In this document: positions 1 to 11,731 of the stretch, piece by piece
Layout of the letters: the number at the start of each line of letters is the position of its first letter
Numbering within the stretch: position 1 is the first letter of the stretch
Source: Megaleporinus macrocephalus
Lineage: Eukaryota > Chordata > Actinopteri > Characiformes > Anostomidae
Length of the DNA: 64,000 bases
Assembly (NCBI GenBank): GCA_021613375.1
Contig: CM038727.1
Span: 3,699,587 to 3,763,586 of the forward strand
Direction of reading: 5' to 3'
Made by a program: the position numbers and the translations under genes
Notes under the pieces: model-generated
What the model saw: the letters and a program-made list of their open reading frames with translations, nothing else
What the model was told of the DNA's origin: nothing
Databases searched by the model: none

Positions 1-1250
1 ACCCATCCTCCTCTGATCAAACTACTCAAACAGTATTGATATAATGACTGTACCACCTTGTACTTCTGTTCAGTTGAGAACAGTGAGAGTGATGATGAGA
101 GTTAATGAAGGTAGAAGGTTGGTGGAAACTAGTTAGAGTCCATGTTAATTTCAGTAGAGTCTGTAGTGAAGGTTAGGCAGCTAGTCTGAGGCTAGGGTTA
201 GGGGCCCAACCATCATCCTATTACGTATGTCATATGAATACATTCGATAAGCATTTTGAACCTAGGATTCACAGTGTTGCCAGTATTTATTTGTGTTTAT
301 TGCACTCCCGAAAGTTCAGAGCACTCAAGGCGAGATCAGGTTTCGGCTCTGCGGTGTAACTGTGGTCATTAGGATGCACAAACACTGATCGTATCCCAGA
401 AGGGTCAGAAATACGTGACCTGACCTCTGTGACCTCAGTCTCGCCTTTTTCCAGGCACCCCCTCATATCACTGTTTCCTATTAGGCTTCCTGTTTGGGGA
501 GAGAGTCCGAAAGCCCCTCGGTTGCCTCACTTTAGGGTCGAAAACAAAAGGCCTTGTGTTTGGCTTCAGAAGTGCTCGAGCTGCTGTTACGCGGACGGCT
601 GAGCAGACAGCAGCAGTTTGATGAAATATTGATAGCTATTCTTAGCAGGTCCTGCGGGATGTCGGTTTGCCTCTCAGCGTGAGAAGAGTGTTTGTTGGAC
701 CTCGAGACCGTACACCTTCATAAGATGCATCACAACACAACAGCTTCTCAAGCTAGAACTCTTATTGGACCTAATGACTCCGCCGGTCAACCACGGTTTG
801 AGTGGGAATTTGGCTGTTTGGATCAAACGAAGGCCATTCCTGCAGCAACCAGTAGAAACCAGTAGAAGTGATATGAATCGTGAAGAAGATCAGTAAATAG
901 ATGTTAGCGTCAGACCGTCTTCGCTTTTCTCCGCTGTGCTGTTTAAGCCAGTGTGTGTTACATTTCTAGGGCTGCACAACCCAAAGAATGGTACGTGTTT
1001 TACAACTAGACCAAGTTTTATAGAGCAATTCCAATGACCTTCTGGCACTCCTTCCTTCCCTGCAGGCCTTTCAGGTTCTGGGTTAACATCATGAACACGT
1101 TAAACATAGAAAACCACTGAGGAACTGAAGCATTGCTCCACATGGTAGTGCAAAGTACATGCAAAAGATGGGTTCTTTAGTAAAGGCAATGGATCTATTG
1201 AGACCCATGAGTTTGAAACCTTATTTAGATCCTTATTAAATGGTTCTATA
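1..1250. other. Unique upstream flank, no gene seen
   Basis: Mixed-composition single-copy-looking DNA. No open frame longer than chance, no splice-flanked coding block and no clear repeat structure were recognised. It lies about 17 kb upstream of the inferred gli3 promoter, so it could hold distal regulatory sequence, but nothing specific supports that. Confidence 0.5.
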
Positions 1251-1405
1251 ACCCTGTTTCCATAAAATGTTAATTTAAAACAGAATGCAACGACATGCAA
1301 GTTATTTAAATCATTTATTTAATAGAAAGTGGCTCAAACACAACATATTAAATGCTGAAACTGAGAAGTTGTTTTACAGAGAAATTGTTTACACTGGTAA
1401 AGATA
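1251..1405. mobile_element. Fragment of a dispersed teleost repeat
   Basis: The block starts with ACCCTGTTTCCATAAAA and continues with an A-rich stretch, then wording (AACATATTAAATGCTGAAACTGAGAA) split here as AACATATTAAATGC and TGAAACTGAGAA. From memory this is the opening part of a repeat very common in fish genomes. No terminal repeats or target-site duplication could be defined. The family name is not assigned. Confidence 0.4.
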
Positions 1406-1486
1406 AAGCTAAACACACCTGGAGGAACATCTTATAGCTAATCAGGTTAATACATAGCTGGTCAGTAATACAATGGGGTATAGGAC

Positions 1487-2700
1487 AGTCTCCCACAGAG
1501 GCGGAGTCTTTTCAAACTAAAGAAAAGGAGGGGTCACGCAGAGAGGTGGAGTCTTTTAGAAGTAAAGAGGTTGAGGTGTCACCCAGAGAGGCGGAGTCTT
1601 TCAGTAGTAATGGCGGAGGGGTCACCCAGAGAGGTGGAGTCGTTCAGAAGTAAAGAGGGGGAGGGGTCACCCAGAGAGGCGGAGTCTTTCAGAAGTAATG
1701 GCAGAGGGGTCACCCAGAGAGGTGGAGTCTTTCAGAAGTAAAGAGTGGGAGTGGTCACCCAGAGAGGTGGAGTCATTCATAAGTTAAGAGGGGAAGGGGT
1801 CACCCAGAGAGGCGGAGTTTATTAGAAGTAAAGAAAAGGAGGGGTCACCCAGAGAGGTGGAGTCTATGAGCAGTAAAGATAAGGAGTCAATCAGAAGTAA
1901 AGAGAAGGAGGAGTCACCCAGAGAGGCGGAGTCTTTCAGAAGTAAAGAGAAGGAGGAGTCACCCAGAGAGGCGGAGTCTTTCAGAAGTAAAGAGGTGGAG
2001 GAGTCACCCAGAGAGGCGGAGTCTTTCAGAAGTAAAGAGAAGGAGGAGTCACCCAGAGAGGCGGAGTCTTTCAGAAGTAAAGAGGTGGAGGAGTCACCCA
2101 GAGAGGCGGAGTCTTTCAGAAGTAAAGAGGTGGAGGAGTCACCCAGAGAGGCGGAGTCTTTCAGAAGTAAAGAGAAGGAGGAGTCACCCAGAGAGGTGGA
2201 GTCTTTCAGAAGTAAAGAGAAGGAGGAGTCACCCAGAGAGGCGGAGTCTTTCAGAAGTAAAGAGAAGGAGGAGTCACCCAGAGAGGTGGAGTCTTTCAGA
2301 AGTAAAGAGAAGGAGGAGTCACCCAGAGAGGCGGAGTCTTTCAGAAGTAAAGAGGTGGAGGAGTCACCCAGAGAGGCGGAGTCTTTCAGAAGTAAAGAGA
2401 AGGAGGAGTCACCCAGAGAGGCGGAGTCTTTCAGAAGTAAAGAGGTGGAGGAGTCACCCAGAGAGGCGGAGTCTTTCAGAAGTAAAGAGGTGGAGGAGTC
2501 ACCCAGGGAGGCGGAGTCTTTCAGAAGTAAAGAGGTGGAGGAGTCACCCAGAGAGGCGGAGTCTTTCAGAAGTAAAGAGGTGGAGGAGTCACCCAGAGAG
2601 GCGGAGTCTTTCAGAAGTAAAGAGGTGGAGGAGTCACCCAGAGAGGCGGAGTCTTTCAGAAGTAAAGAGGTGGAGGAGTCACCCAGAGAGGGGGAATCTC
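1487..2700. repeat. 45-bp minisatellite, open in frame on both strands
   Basis: About 18 well-conserved units lie at 1857-2695, each holding AGTCACCCAGAGAGGCGGAG and TCTTTCAGAAGTAAAGAG. More degenerate copies run back to about 1487. Units differ mainly at one site (GAGAAGGAG or GAGGTGGAG) and at GCGGAG versus GTGGAG. The period is a multiple of three and the unit lacks stops, so both strands stay open: a highly charged 15-residue repeat (KEESPREAESFRSKE) on + and a serine/leucine-rich repeat on -. There is no conserved flanking exon, so it is called a minisatellite, not a gene. Confidence 0.95.
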
Positions 2701-4139
2701 TGTACACCAGGACCAGTACTGGATGATGATCAGACAGCAGTGCTTTTCACTGATTCTTCTGAAGATCATCACTGCTCCACACACGCAAGTTAAAACTTCT
2801 GAAAAGAAGAAACCAGATTTGTGGAATCAAAATATTATACATCTTCTGGAATAAAGAATAAAGGAACCATCCGACTTGCTGTCAGCACACAGTTCAAAAG
2901 CCAGCATCCTTGATCATACTGGTGGGCATTGGTGGGGGTATTAGTGCACATGACCTGGAAGACCTGTGAAGCTCCCGTTAATGCTGAACGGTATATATGG
3001 GTTTTGGAGCAACATATCCAGAAATGAGGGTTCATATAGAACCATATGGAACACATTCTCTATGGAATATGGTGTGGTCCCAGCTTGGGACGAGGCCTAA
3101 CGAGCATCTGCATTCGGAAATGACTGAATGGGGAAGTGTTATTGGACATAAGTACTCCCACCTGGATCTCTGGACCTAACTAGACCTCCACCTGTCCATC
3201 TGGAGCGTTTGCTCGTTGGGACCGCTCGTTCTCTCTTAGACAGAAGGAAGTACGCGAGCTCGTCTCGTCTAAAGAGAATTAAATGAGGACTCTTTGACCC
3301 AATATTCAAATAGTTCCTCTGCTTCCTATCAGCGCGAGGCGTGAAACAAGATTTCCAATGGTGGCTGGAAAACTTTGATTCGAGTTGGGAGAAAGTGACC
3401 CACATTCTTGCCGCCACAATGGAAAAAGTCCAAGCATGAAATACACATATAAAAAAAAGGGGGGAAAAAAATCTGAATTTTGATAACAGCCCCGAGTGTT
3501 TTCGTCTTGAGGACAGAGTGGGCAATGCCACGTAATCAGGGAGGGGCAGAAAATAGAGGAGGAGGAAGAAGAAGAGTGGATAAAGAACACAGGGATTAAA
3601 TTGTGCACGCTCGCACACATTTCATTCACACACAGAGATAGACGCCGAGCAGGGCTTAATGACTTTCACAGGGCTGCGTAACAATTTAGAGAGAGAGAGA
3701 GAGAGGGATGGAGAGAATGGGGAAGGAGAGAATCACCAGAGGAAAGAAAGAAAGAGGAGAATGAGAGCCCAAGTTGAGCCAGAGGGCAGAGATAGCGGCG
3801 GCCCTGTGATTTCTCCTCCGCCGTCCATTAGATAATCATATTCATGCCACACAAGGTTGAGCGGCCCCTCCCCCTCATTACCCCTCCATCTCTAATCCCC
3901 CTCAGTAGGGGTGGTGCAGCACCGTGCAGCGTGGCATGCACCCCCCAAACACCCCCCGGGACCACATCATACAGAAAATTGCTTAAATAGCTGAAGTGGG
4001 TTCGCTTCGGCGTTTAGTGTTTCCGACAGCTTCAAAATAACCCGGCAAATATCCTCTTCCCATTCCGAGCTCGGAGAGCGCCACCCCACCAGAGCCGCCC
4101 GCTAATGGTACACTCAGAGACACCAGATATACCACCAGC
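2701..4139. other. Unique upstream flank with a conserved-looking core
   Basis: There is no recognisable gene. A short GA run lies near 3690-3705. The part around 3790-3870 is unique and balanced in composition, with ATTA-type homeodomain cores (CCATTAGATAATCATATTCA), and looks like the non-coding elements found around developmental genes. Antisense open frames at 3139-3629 have no recognisable domain and are probably chance. Confidence 0.35.
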
Positions 4140-4140
4140 G

Positions 4141-4149
4141 GGGGGGGGG

Positions 4150-4222
<73 letters not shown>

Positions 4223-4668
4223 AAAAAAGAGTGTACAGAGAGAAATAGAGAATAATGCGAGAGGATTAGAAATAAAGAAAAAGAAAGAAAGAGTGGCAGA
4301 GGAAAGATAGTGACAAGATCATGGGAGAGGAATAGAAAAAATAAAGAAAAACAAAAAAAGAAAACTTGAAAGAGAGAGAGAGAGGCAGAGAGAGAGATAA
4401 AAAAGGATGATGGAAAACAGAGGGGATGGAGAGAAATAGAGAATAATGAGAGAGGATAAGAAATAAAGAAAAAGAAAGAAAAGAAAGGGAGAGAGAGACA
4501 AAGAAAGGAGGATGAAAAAAGGGTACAGAGAGAAATAGAGAATAATGAGAGAGGATTAGAAATAAAGAAAAAGAGAGAGAGAGAGAGTGGCAAAGGAAAG
4601 ATAGGAAGAAGATTATGGGAGAGGAATAGAAGAAAGAAAGAAAAACAAAAAAAGAAAGAACTTGAATA

Positions 4669-4700
<32 letters not shown>

Positions 4701-5277
4701 GAGGATGGAAAAAAGAGGGTACAGAGAGAAATAGAGTATAATGAGAGGATTAGAAATAAAGAAAATGAAAGAAAAGAAAAGAGAGAGAGATGAGAGAGGG
4801 GGGGATGGAAACAAGAAGGTACAAAGAGAAATAGAGAATAATGAGAGAGGATAAGAAATAAAGAACAAGAAAGAAAGGAAAAGAGATAGAAAGAGTGGGA
4901 GAGAGAGGAAAGACAGTGAAGATTATGGGAAAGGAATAGAAGAAAGAAAGAAAAAACAAAAAAAAGAAAGAACTTGAATAAGAGAGAGAGAGAGAGAGAG
5001 AGAGAGGAGCATGAAAAAAAGGGTAGAGAGAGAAATAGAGAATAATGAGAGGATATAATAAATAAAACGAAAGAAAAGAAAAGAGAGAGAAAGAGTGGGA
5101 GAGAGTGTGGCAGAGGAAAGATAGTGAGAAGATTATGGGAGAGGAATAGAAGAAAGAAAGAAAAACAAAAAAAAGAAAGAACTTGAATAAGAGAGAGAGC
5201 GAGAAAGAGAGGCAGAGAGAGAGATAGAGAGAGGGGGATGGAAAAAAGGGTAAAGGATTAGAAATAAAGAAAAAGAA

Positions 5278-5315
<38 letters not shown>

Positions 5316-6440
5316 GGAGAGAAGACAATGAGAAGATTATGGGAGAGGAATAGAAGAAAGAAAAAGAATGAAAGAACTTGAAAGAGACAGAATAAAAGTG
5401 AGAGCCAAAGAAAAATGGACTGAGACAATGATATGATTAAAAAGAAAGACAGAAAGAAAGACAGACAGAAAAGAAATAAAAAAGAGCAAGAGAAAGAAGG
5501 GGAGAGGAAAGATAGTGAGAAGAATGGAGAAAGAGGGGCAGAGAAAAAGAATGAGAGAGGAATAGAAGAAAGAAAGAATTTTAAAAAAGACAGAGAGAGA
5601 GAACAAGAGAGAGAGAGAAGAATGGAAAAAGAGGGGACAGAGAGAAAAAGAGAATAAAAGAGAGGATTAGAAATAAACTAAAAAAGAAAGAGAGAAAAAG
5701 AAAGAGAGAAAGAGAGTTGCAGAGAAAAGATAGAAGAATAGAAGAAGGAAAGAAAAAATAAAGAACAACAGAACTTGAGAGAGAGAATGAAAGATGAAAG
5801 TGAGAGCCACAGGAAAAGGTGAGAAAGAGAAAAAGAACTGTGCAAGAAGAGTGCAAGAAAGAGTTGGAGAGGAAAGATAGTGAGAAGAATAGAGAAAGAA
5901 TAGAGAGGGGGAGAAAAAAAGTAATCAGAGAGGAATAGAAGACAGAAGAAAAGAAAGAAAGAACTCAAAGAGAGAGAGAAAGAGACAAGGGGACAGAGAG
6001 AAAACTAAATTAATGAGAGTATTAGAAAGAGAGAAAGAAAGAAAGAAAGGAAATGGAACTCAAAGAAAGAACGAGAGAGAGAGAGAGAGTGGCAAAAGAA
6101 AGACAGTGAGACGAATGTAAAAAGAGGGGGCAGAGAAAAAGAATTATGAGAGAGGAATAGAATAAAGAGAGAAATAGATAATTCAGAGAGGGAGAGAGAG
6201 AGGGAAGATAGTAAGAAAATGAAAAAAGAAGGGATGAGAGGAAAATAGAATAATAGAAGGAAATGAAAGAAAGAATGAAAGAAAGAACTCAAAGAGGAGA
6301 GCGACAGTGACAGGCAGGCAGAAGACAAAAAAGAAATCATGTAGAAAGAGAAAACGAGAGAAACAGAGAGAAAAAGAGAGAGATTGAGAGAGAGAGAGAG
6401 AGAGAGGGATAATTAGAGAAAGAGTGAGAGAGATAGATAT
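4141..6440. repeat. 2.3-kb GA-rich polypurine tract
   Basis: It opens with a run of G and about 33 GA dinucleotides (4152-4218). It then continues as degenerate AGAGAGA, AAAGAAAGA and GGAATAGAAGAAAGAAAG blocks with very few pyrimidines on the + strand. A loose period of roughly 220-330 bp is visible from the recurring motif GAGGAATAGAAGAAAGAAAG (around 4620, 4930 and 5150). Long antisense serine/phenylalanine/leucine-rich frames are translations of this tract. Confidence 0.95.
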
Positions 6441-6470
6441 AATTTCTATTAAGAGGGAAAGAGAAAATGA

Positions 6471-9400
6471 TTGCTGTAGGGAGGGTCAGTGTTGCTGTAG
6501 GGGGTTCAGTGTTGCTGTAAGGGGTTCAGTGTGGCTGTAGGGGGTTCAGTGTTGCTGTAGGGAGGGTCAGTGTTGCTGTAGGGGGTTCAGTGTTGCTGTA
6601 AGGGGTTCAGTGTTGCTGTAGGGGGTTCAGTGTTGCTGTAGGGGGTTCAGTGTTGCTGTAAGGGGTTCAGTGTTGCTGTAGAGGGTTCAGTGTTGCTGTA
6701 GGGGGTTCAGTGTTGCTGTAGGGGGTTCAGTGTTGCTGTAGAGGGTTCAGTGTTGCTGTAGGGGGTTCAGTGTTGCTGTAGGGGGGTTCAGTGTTGCTGT
6801 AAGGGGTTCAGTGTTGCTGTAGGGAGGGTCAGTGTTGCTGTAGGGGGTTCAGTGTTGCTGTAGGGAGGGTCAGTGTTGCTGTAGGGGGTTCAGTGTTGCT
6901 GTAGGGGGTTCAGTGTTGCTGTAGAGGGTTCAGTGTTGCTGTAGGGGGTTCAGTGTTGCTGTAGGGAGTTGTGTGTTGCTGTAAGGGGTTCAGTGTTGCT
7001 GTAGGGGGTTCAGTGTTGCTGTAGGGGGTTCAGTGTTGCTGTAAGGGGTTCAGTGTTGCTGTAGGGGGTTCAGTGTTGCTGTAGGGGGTTCAGTGTTGCT
7101 GTAGGGGGTTCAGTGTTGCTGTAGGGGGGTTCAGTGTTGCTGTAGGGGGTTCAGTGTTGCTGTAGGGGGGTTCAGTGTTGCTGTAGGGAGGGTCAGTGTT
7201 GCTGTAGGGGGTTCAGTGTTGCTGTAAGGGGTTCAGTGTTGCTGTAGGGGGTTCAGTGTTGCTGTAGGGGGGTTCAGTGTTGCTGTAGGGATGTTCAGTG
7301 TTGCTGTAGGGGGTTCAGTGTTGCTGTAAGGGGTTCAGTGTTGCTGTAGAGGGTTCAGTGTTGCTGTAAGGGGTTCAGTGTTGCTGTAGGGGGTTCAGTG
7401 TTGCTGTAGGGGGGTTCAGTGTTGCTGTAGGGGGTTCAGTGTTGCTGTAGAGGGTTCAGTGTTGCTGTAAGGGGTTCAGTGTTGCTGTAGGGGGTTCAGT
7501 GTTGCTGTAGGGAGTTCAGTGTTGCTGTAGGGGGTTCAGTGTTGCTATAGGGAGTTCAGTGTTGCTGTAGGGAGTTTAGTGTTGCTGTAGGGAGTTCAGT
7601 GTTGCTGTAAGGGGTTCAGTGTTGCTGTAGGGGGTTCAGTGTTGCTGTAGGGGGTTCAGTGTTGCTGTAGGGGGTTCAGTGTTGCTGTAAGGGGTTCAGT
7701 GCTGCTGTAGGGGGTTTAGTGTTGCTGTAGGGGGTTCAGTGTTGCTGTAGGGGGTTCAGTGTTGCTGTAGGGGGTTCAGTGTTGCTGTAAGGGGTTCAGT
7801 GTTGCTGTAGGGGGTTCAGTGTTGCTGTAGGGGGTTCAGTGTTGCTGTAGGGGGTTCAGTGTTGCTGTAGGGGGTTCAGTGTTGCTGTAGAGGGTTCAGT
7901 GTTGCTGTAAGGGGTTCAGTGTTGCTGTAAGGGGTTCAGTGCTGCTGTAGGGGGTTTAGTGTTGCTGTAGGGGGTTCAGTGTTGCTGTAGGGGGTTCAGT
8001 GTTGCTGTAGGGGGGGTCAGTGTTGCTGTAAGGGGTTCAGTGTTGCTGTAAGGGGTTCAGTGTTGCTGTAGGGGGTTCAGTGTTGCTGTAGGGGGTTCAG
8101 TGTTGCTGTAAGGGGTTCAGTGTTGCTGTAGGGGGTTCAGTGTTGCTGTAGGGGGTTCAGTGTTGCTGTAGAGGGTTCAGTGTTGCTGTAAGGGGTTCAG
8201 TGTTGCTGTAAGGGGTTCAGTGCTGCTGTAGGGGGTTTAGTGTTGCTGTAGGGGGTTCAGTGTTGCTGTAGGGGGTTCAGTGTGGCGGTAGGGGGTTCAG
8301 TGTTGCTGTAAGGGGTTCAGTGTTGCTGTAGGGGGTTCAGTGTTGCTGTAGGGGGTTCAGTGTTGCTGTAAGGGGTTCAGTGCTGCTGTAGGGGGTTTAG
8401 TGTTGCTGTAGGGGGTTCAGTGTTGCTGTAAGGGGTTCAGTGTTGCTGTAGGGGGTTCAGTGTTGCTGTAGGGGGTTCAGTGTTGCTGTAGGGGGTTCAG
8501 TGTTGCTGTAGGGGGTTCAGTGTTGCTGTAGGGGGGTTCAGTGTTGCTGTAGGGGGTTCAGTGTTGCTGTAAGGGGTTCAGTGTTGCTGTAAGGGGTTCA
8601 GTGTTGCTGTAGGGGGTTCAGTGTTGCTGTAGGGGGTTCAGTGTTGCTGTAGGGGGGTTCAGTGTTGCTGTAGGGGCGTCAGTGTTGCTTTAGGGTGTTC
8701 AGTGCTGCTGTAGGGGGTTCAGTGTTGCTGTAGGGGTTCAGTGTTGCTGTAGGGGGTTCAGTGTTGCTGTAGGGGGTTCAGTGTTGCTGTAGGGGGTTCA
8801 GTGTTGCTATAGGGAGTTCAGTGTTGCTGTAGGGGGTTCAGTGTTGCTGTAGGGGTTCAGTGTTGCTGTAGGGGGGTTCAGTGTTGCTGTAGGGGGTCAG
8901 TGTTGCTGTAGGGGGTTCAGTGTTGCTGTAGGGGGTTCAGTGTTGCTGTAGGGGGTTCAGTGTTGCTATAGGGAGTTCAGTGTTGCTGTAGGGGGTTCAG
9001 TGTTGCTGTAGGGGTTCAGTGTTGCTGTAGGGGGGTTCAGTGTTGCTGTAGGGGGTCAGTGTTGCTGTAGGGGGGTTCAGTGTTGCTGTAAGGGGTTCAG
9101 TGCTGCTGTAGGGGGTTCAGTGTTGCTGTAGAGGGTTCAGTGTTGCTGTAAGGGGTTCAGTGCTGCTGTAGGGGGTTTAGTGTTGCTGTAGGGGCTTCAG
9201 TGTTGCTGTAAGGGGTTCAGTGTTGCTGTAAGGGGTTCAGTGTTGCTGTAGGGGGTTCAGTGTTGCTGTAGGGGGTCAGTGTTGCTGTAGGGGGGTTCAG
9301 TGTTGCTGTAAGGGGTTCAGTGCTGCTGTAGGGAGTTCAGTGTTGCTGTAGGGGGTTCAGTGTTGCTGTAGGGGGTTCAGTGTTGCTGTAGAGGGTTCAG

Positions 9401-10085
9401 TGTTGCTGTAGGGGGTTCAGTGTTGCTGTAGGGGGTTCAGTGCTGCTGTAGGGGGTTCAGTGTTGCTGTAGGGGATTCAGTGCTGCTGTAGGGGGTTCAG
9501 TGTTGCTGTAAGGGGTTCAGTGTTGCTGTAGGGGGTTCAGTGTTGCTGTAAGGGGTTCAGTGTTGCTGTAGGGGGTTCAGTGTTGCTGTAGGGAGTTCAG
9601 TGTTGCTGTAAGGGGTTCAGTGTTGCTGTAGGGGGTTCAGTGTTGCTGTAGGGAGTTGTGTGTTGCTGTAAGGGGTTCAGTGTTGCTGTAGGGGGTTCAG
9701 TGTTGCTGTAGGGAGTTCAGTGTTGCTGTAGGGAGTTCAGTGTTGCTGTAGGGAGTTCAGTGTTGCTGTAGGGAGTTGTGTGTTGCTGTAAGGGGTTCAG
9801 TGCTGCTGTAGGGGCTTCAGTGTTGCTGTAGGGAGGGTCAGTGTTGCTGTAGGGAGTTCAGTGTTGCTGTAGGGAGTTCAGTGTTGCTGTAGGGGATTCA
9901 GTGTTGCTGTAGGGGATTCAGTGTTGCTGTAGGGAGTTCAGTGTTGCTGTAGGGAGTTCAGTGTTGCTGTAGGGAGTTGTGTGTTGCTGTAAGGGGTTCA
10001 GTGCTGCTGTAGGGGGGTTCAGTGTTGCTGTAGGGGGTTCAGTGTTGTTGTAGGGGGTTCAGTGTTGTTGTAGGGTGTTCAGTGC
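6471..10085. repeat. 20-bp G-rich minisatellite, about 180 copies
   Basis: The consensus is GGGGGTTCAGTGTTGCTGTA, repeated without interruption for 3.6 kb. Variants are AGGGGTTCAG, GGGAGTTCAG, GAGGGTTCAG, GGGGGGTTCAG (one-base insertion), GGGAGGGTCAG and TTTAG for TTCAG. Variant classes recur in blocks, which implies segmental duplication of groups of units. All three frames have stops somewhere in each set of units, so there is no coding signal. Confidence 0.98.
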
Positions 10086-11731
10086 AGCGCAGGCTGTAGA
10101 TGAAGTGCAGGCTGTTCTCTATCTTGGCCTGTGAGGGCTGTGAGTGGATTAACAGTGATAATCTCTGCTCTGTGGTGTGTTTACAGAGCTGGAGACTAAA
10201 CCCATGAAGAGGTGTAACCTCAGAGTGTTTACCGGCTCATAATCCTCCTCCATCCTACACAGGAAGAGTAAACATCCTCCTCCATCCCTAACGACAGGAG
10301 CACCAGGTCAGGACTCAGCACGTTCCTCTGTGACCTGCAGTCTGGAGCATTCAGTCAGGAGCAAGGGCTGTGGCATCATTTGCAAACAACCTATTGGTCT
10401 ACTTACGCAAAGATCTACTTACTCAAAGATCTACTTACTCAATGTTCTGCTAATCTTCAAAGATCCATCTATTGAGCCATTACTTAGTGGTTCTTCTAAA
10501 ACAGGAGTCCTTAGATGTTTAACTTCAGCCCTAACCTAACACACCTGATCCAGGTAACAAAGGCCTTCGCTGGGCGTCTGAATATTAGAGCCACGTGTGT
10601 TGGATCTGGATCCTCCAAGGTGGTGAACCTCCAGGATCAGGAGTGAGCACAACATCGCTCCGAAGAATCCTGGGATCAAAATAAAAAAAAATCTGCAGGA
10701 GGATGTTTGGAAAACAAAGTCAGTTGCTGACTCGTAATATTGATTTTTGCATGTGACCCAAATGGAACCTCTCCGATGACTCGTGGCAAATATTTGAGGA
10801 AATTCGAGTACATACATTTTAAAGTGTTTACATATGCACATGGGCGATCAAGCAACGGGAAAGCAAACAAGAGCGACAGAGAGAGAGAGAGAAAGAAAGG
10901 AAGAGCCAGTGTGCCAGTGTGAGTCAGGTCTGGAGCGGGCAGGAGTTCTTTAATTGGGGTGAGATCAGGGGCTCCGAGGGGGCCAAGGAGAGACCCCGTA
11001 TCCCTTTCTTTCTCCTCCAGAACCGCTTTGGCACCATGGCCGCTTTTGATGTGTGCTTTGGCTCTCCGAGGCCGCCTTTGGAAGATGTACTTGGGAGACC
11101 GATGGTTACTTGCCTCCAGGCAAAAATCTCAGTCCCTGGGATTCCGCTCCTCTTTGATGGAATACTTTCGGGAGCAACTAACTCCCCAGCACTCTTCACT
11201 CTACCTCACACCTCCCTTCACTCCTCCTCTCCTCTTTTCTCCTCTCCTCTACGGACTCCCCTTCTCTCTCACTCTATCATCTCAGAGAAGAAGAAAAGCT
11301 CATTAGATCTCTTTATCAGCCTCTGTGTTTACCAGACAAGCTGCTTGATATGAAATAGAGATGCTCGTTATTAGAGCGACACCCTTCAGACTAGACGCTG
11401 GGTGGTTCGCTCTCGGTTCCCGAGCCGCGACGAGCCTAACGGCACTCGCTCGGTGACGTTACACCTACACATGGTTTTTGATGTTTGCGAGCACATAAAT
11501 GAACGCATAAGAAGGTGGCGTTTGCTGTTGACTTATATAAATGTTAGGTGTTGTGCGTAATGGATTATCTCAGCCTGTGGCTTTTCTGCTTTGCTTGTTT
11601 TTTTTTTTTCTCCTCCCGCTGTAATTCTGCAGCTGCTACACAGCTTTACTGCTTGTTTTGTACCACAGAAGCTTTCTCTAGCTTCATCGCGTACAATGTT
11701 GTGGCCTAGTTTGCAGCCTTATGCCGCATCT
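10086..11731. other. Unique upstream flank with possible regulatory block
   Basis: No gene is recognised. A short GA run at about 10876-10894 precedes a unique block at 10920-11250 of balanced composition. Open frames there (10919-11353 and its antisense) do not match any family I know and have no convincing splice context. A poly-T run lies near 11600. Confidence 0.35.

Noticed and set aside
1857..2726. Long + and - open frames over the 45-bp array as protein genes
   Set aside because: They exist only because the repeat unit is a multiple of three without stops. There is no unique coding sequence, splice site or conserved domain around them.
4114..6340. Antisense serine/phenylalanine/leucine-rich frames as membrane proteins
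   Set aside because: They are translations of the GA-rich tract; overlapping frames in all phases show the same low complexity.
6471..10085. Internal telomere repeat
   Set aside because: The unit is 20 bp with GGGGGTTCAG and does not contain TTAGGG in tandem.
10919..11353. 144-codon + frame as a gene
   Set aside because: No recognisable domain, overlapping frames of similar length in other phases, and a low-complexity end.
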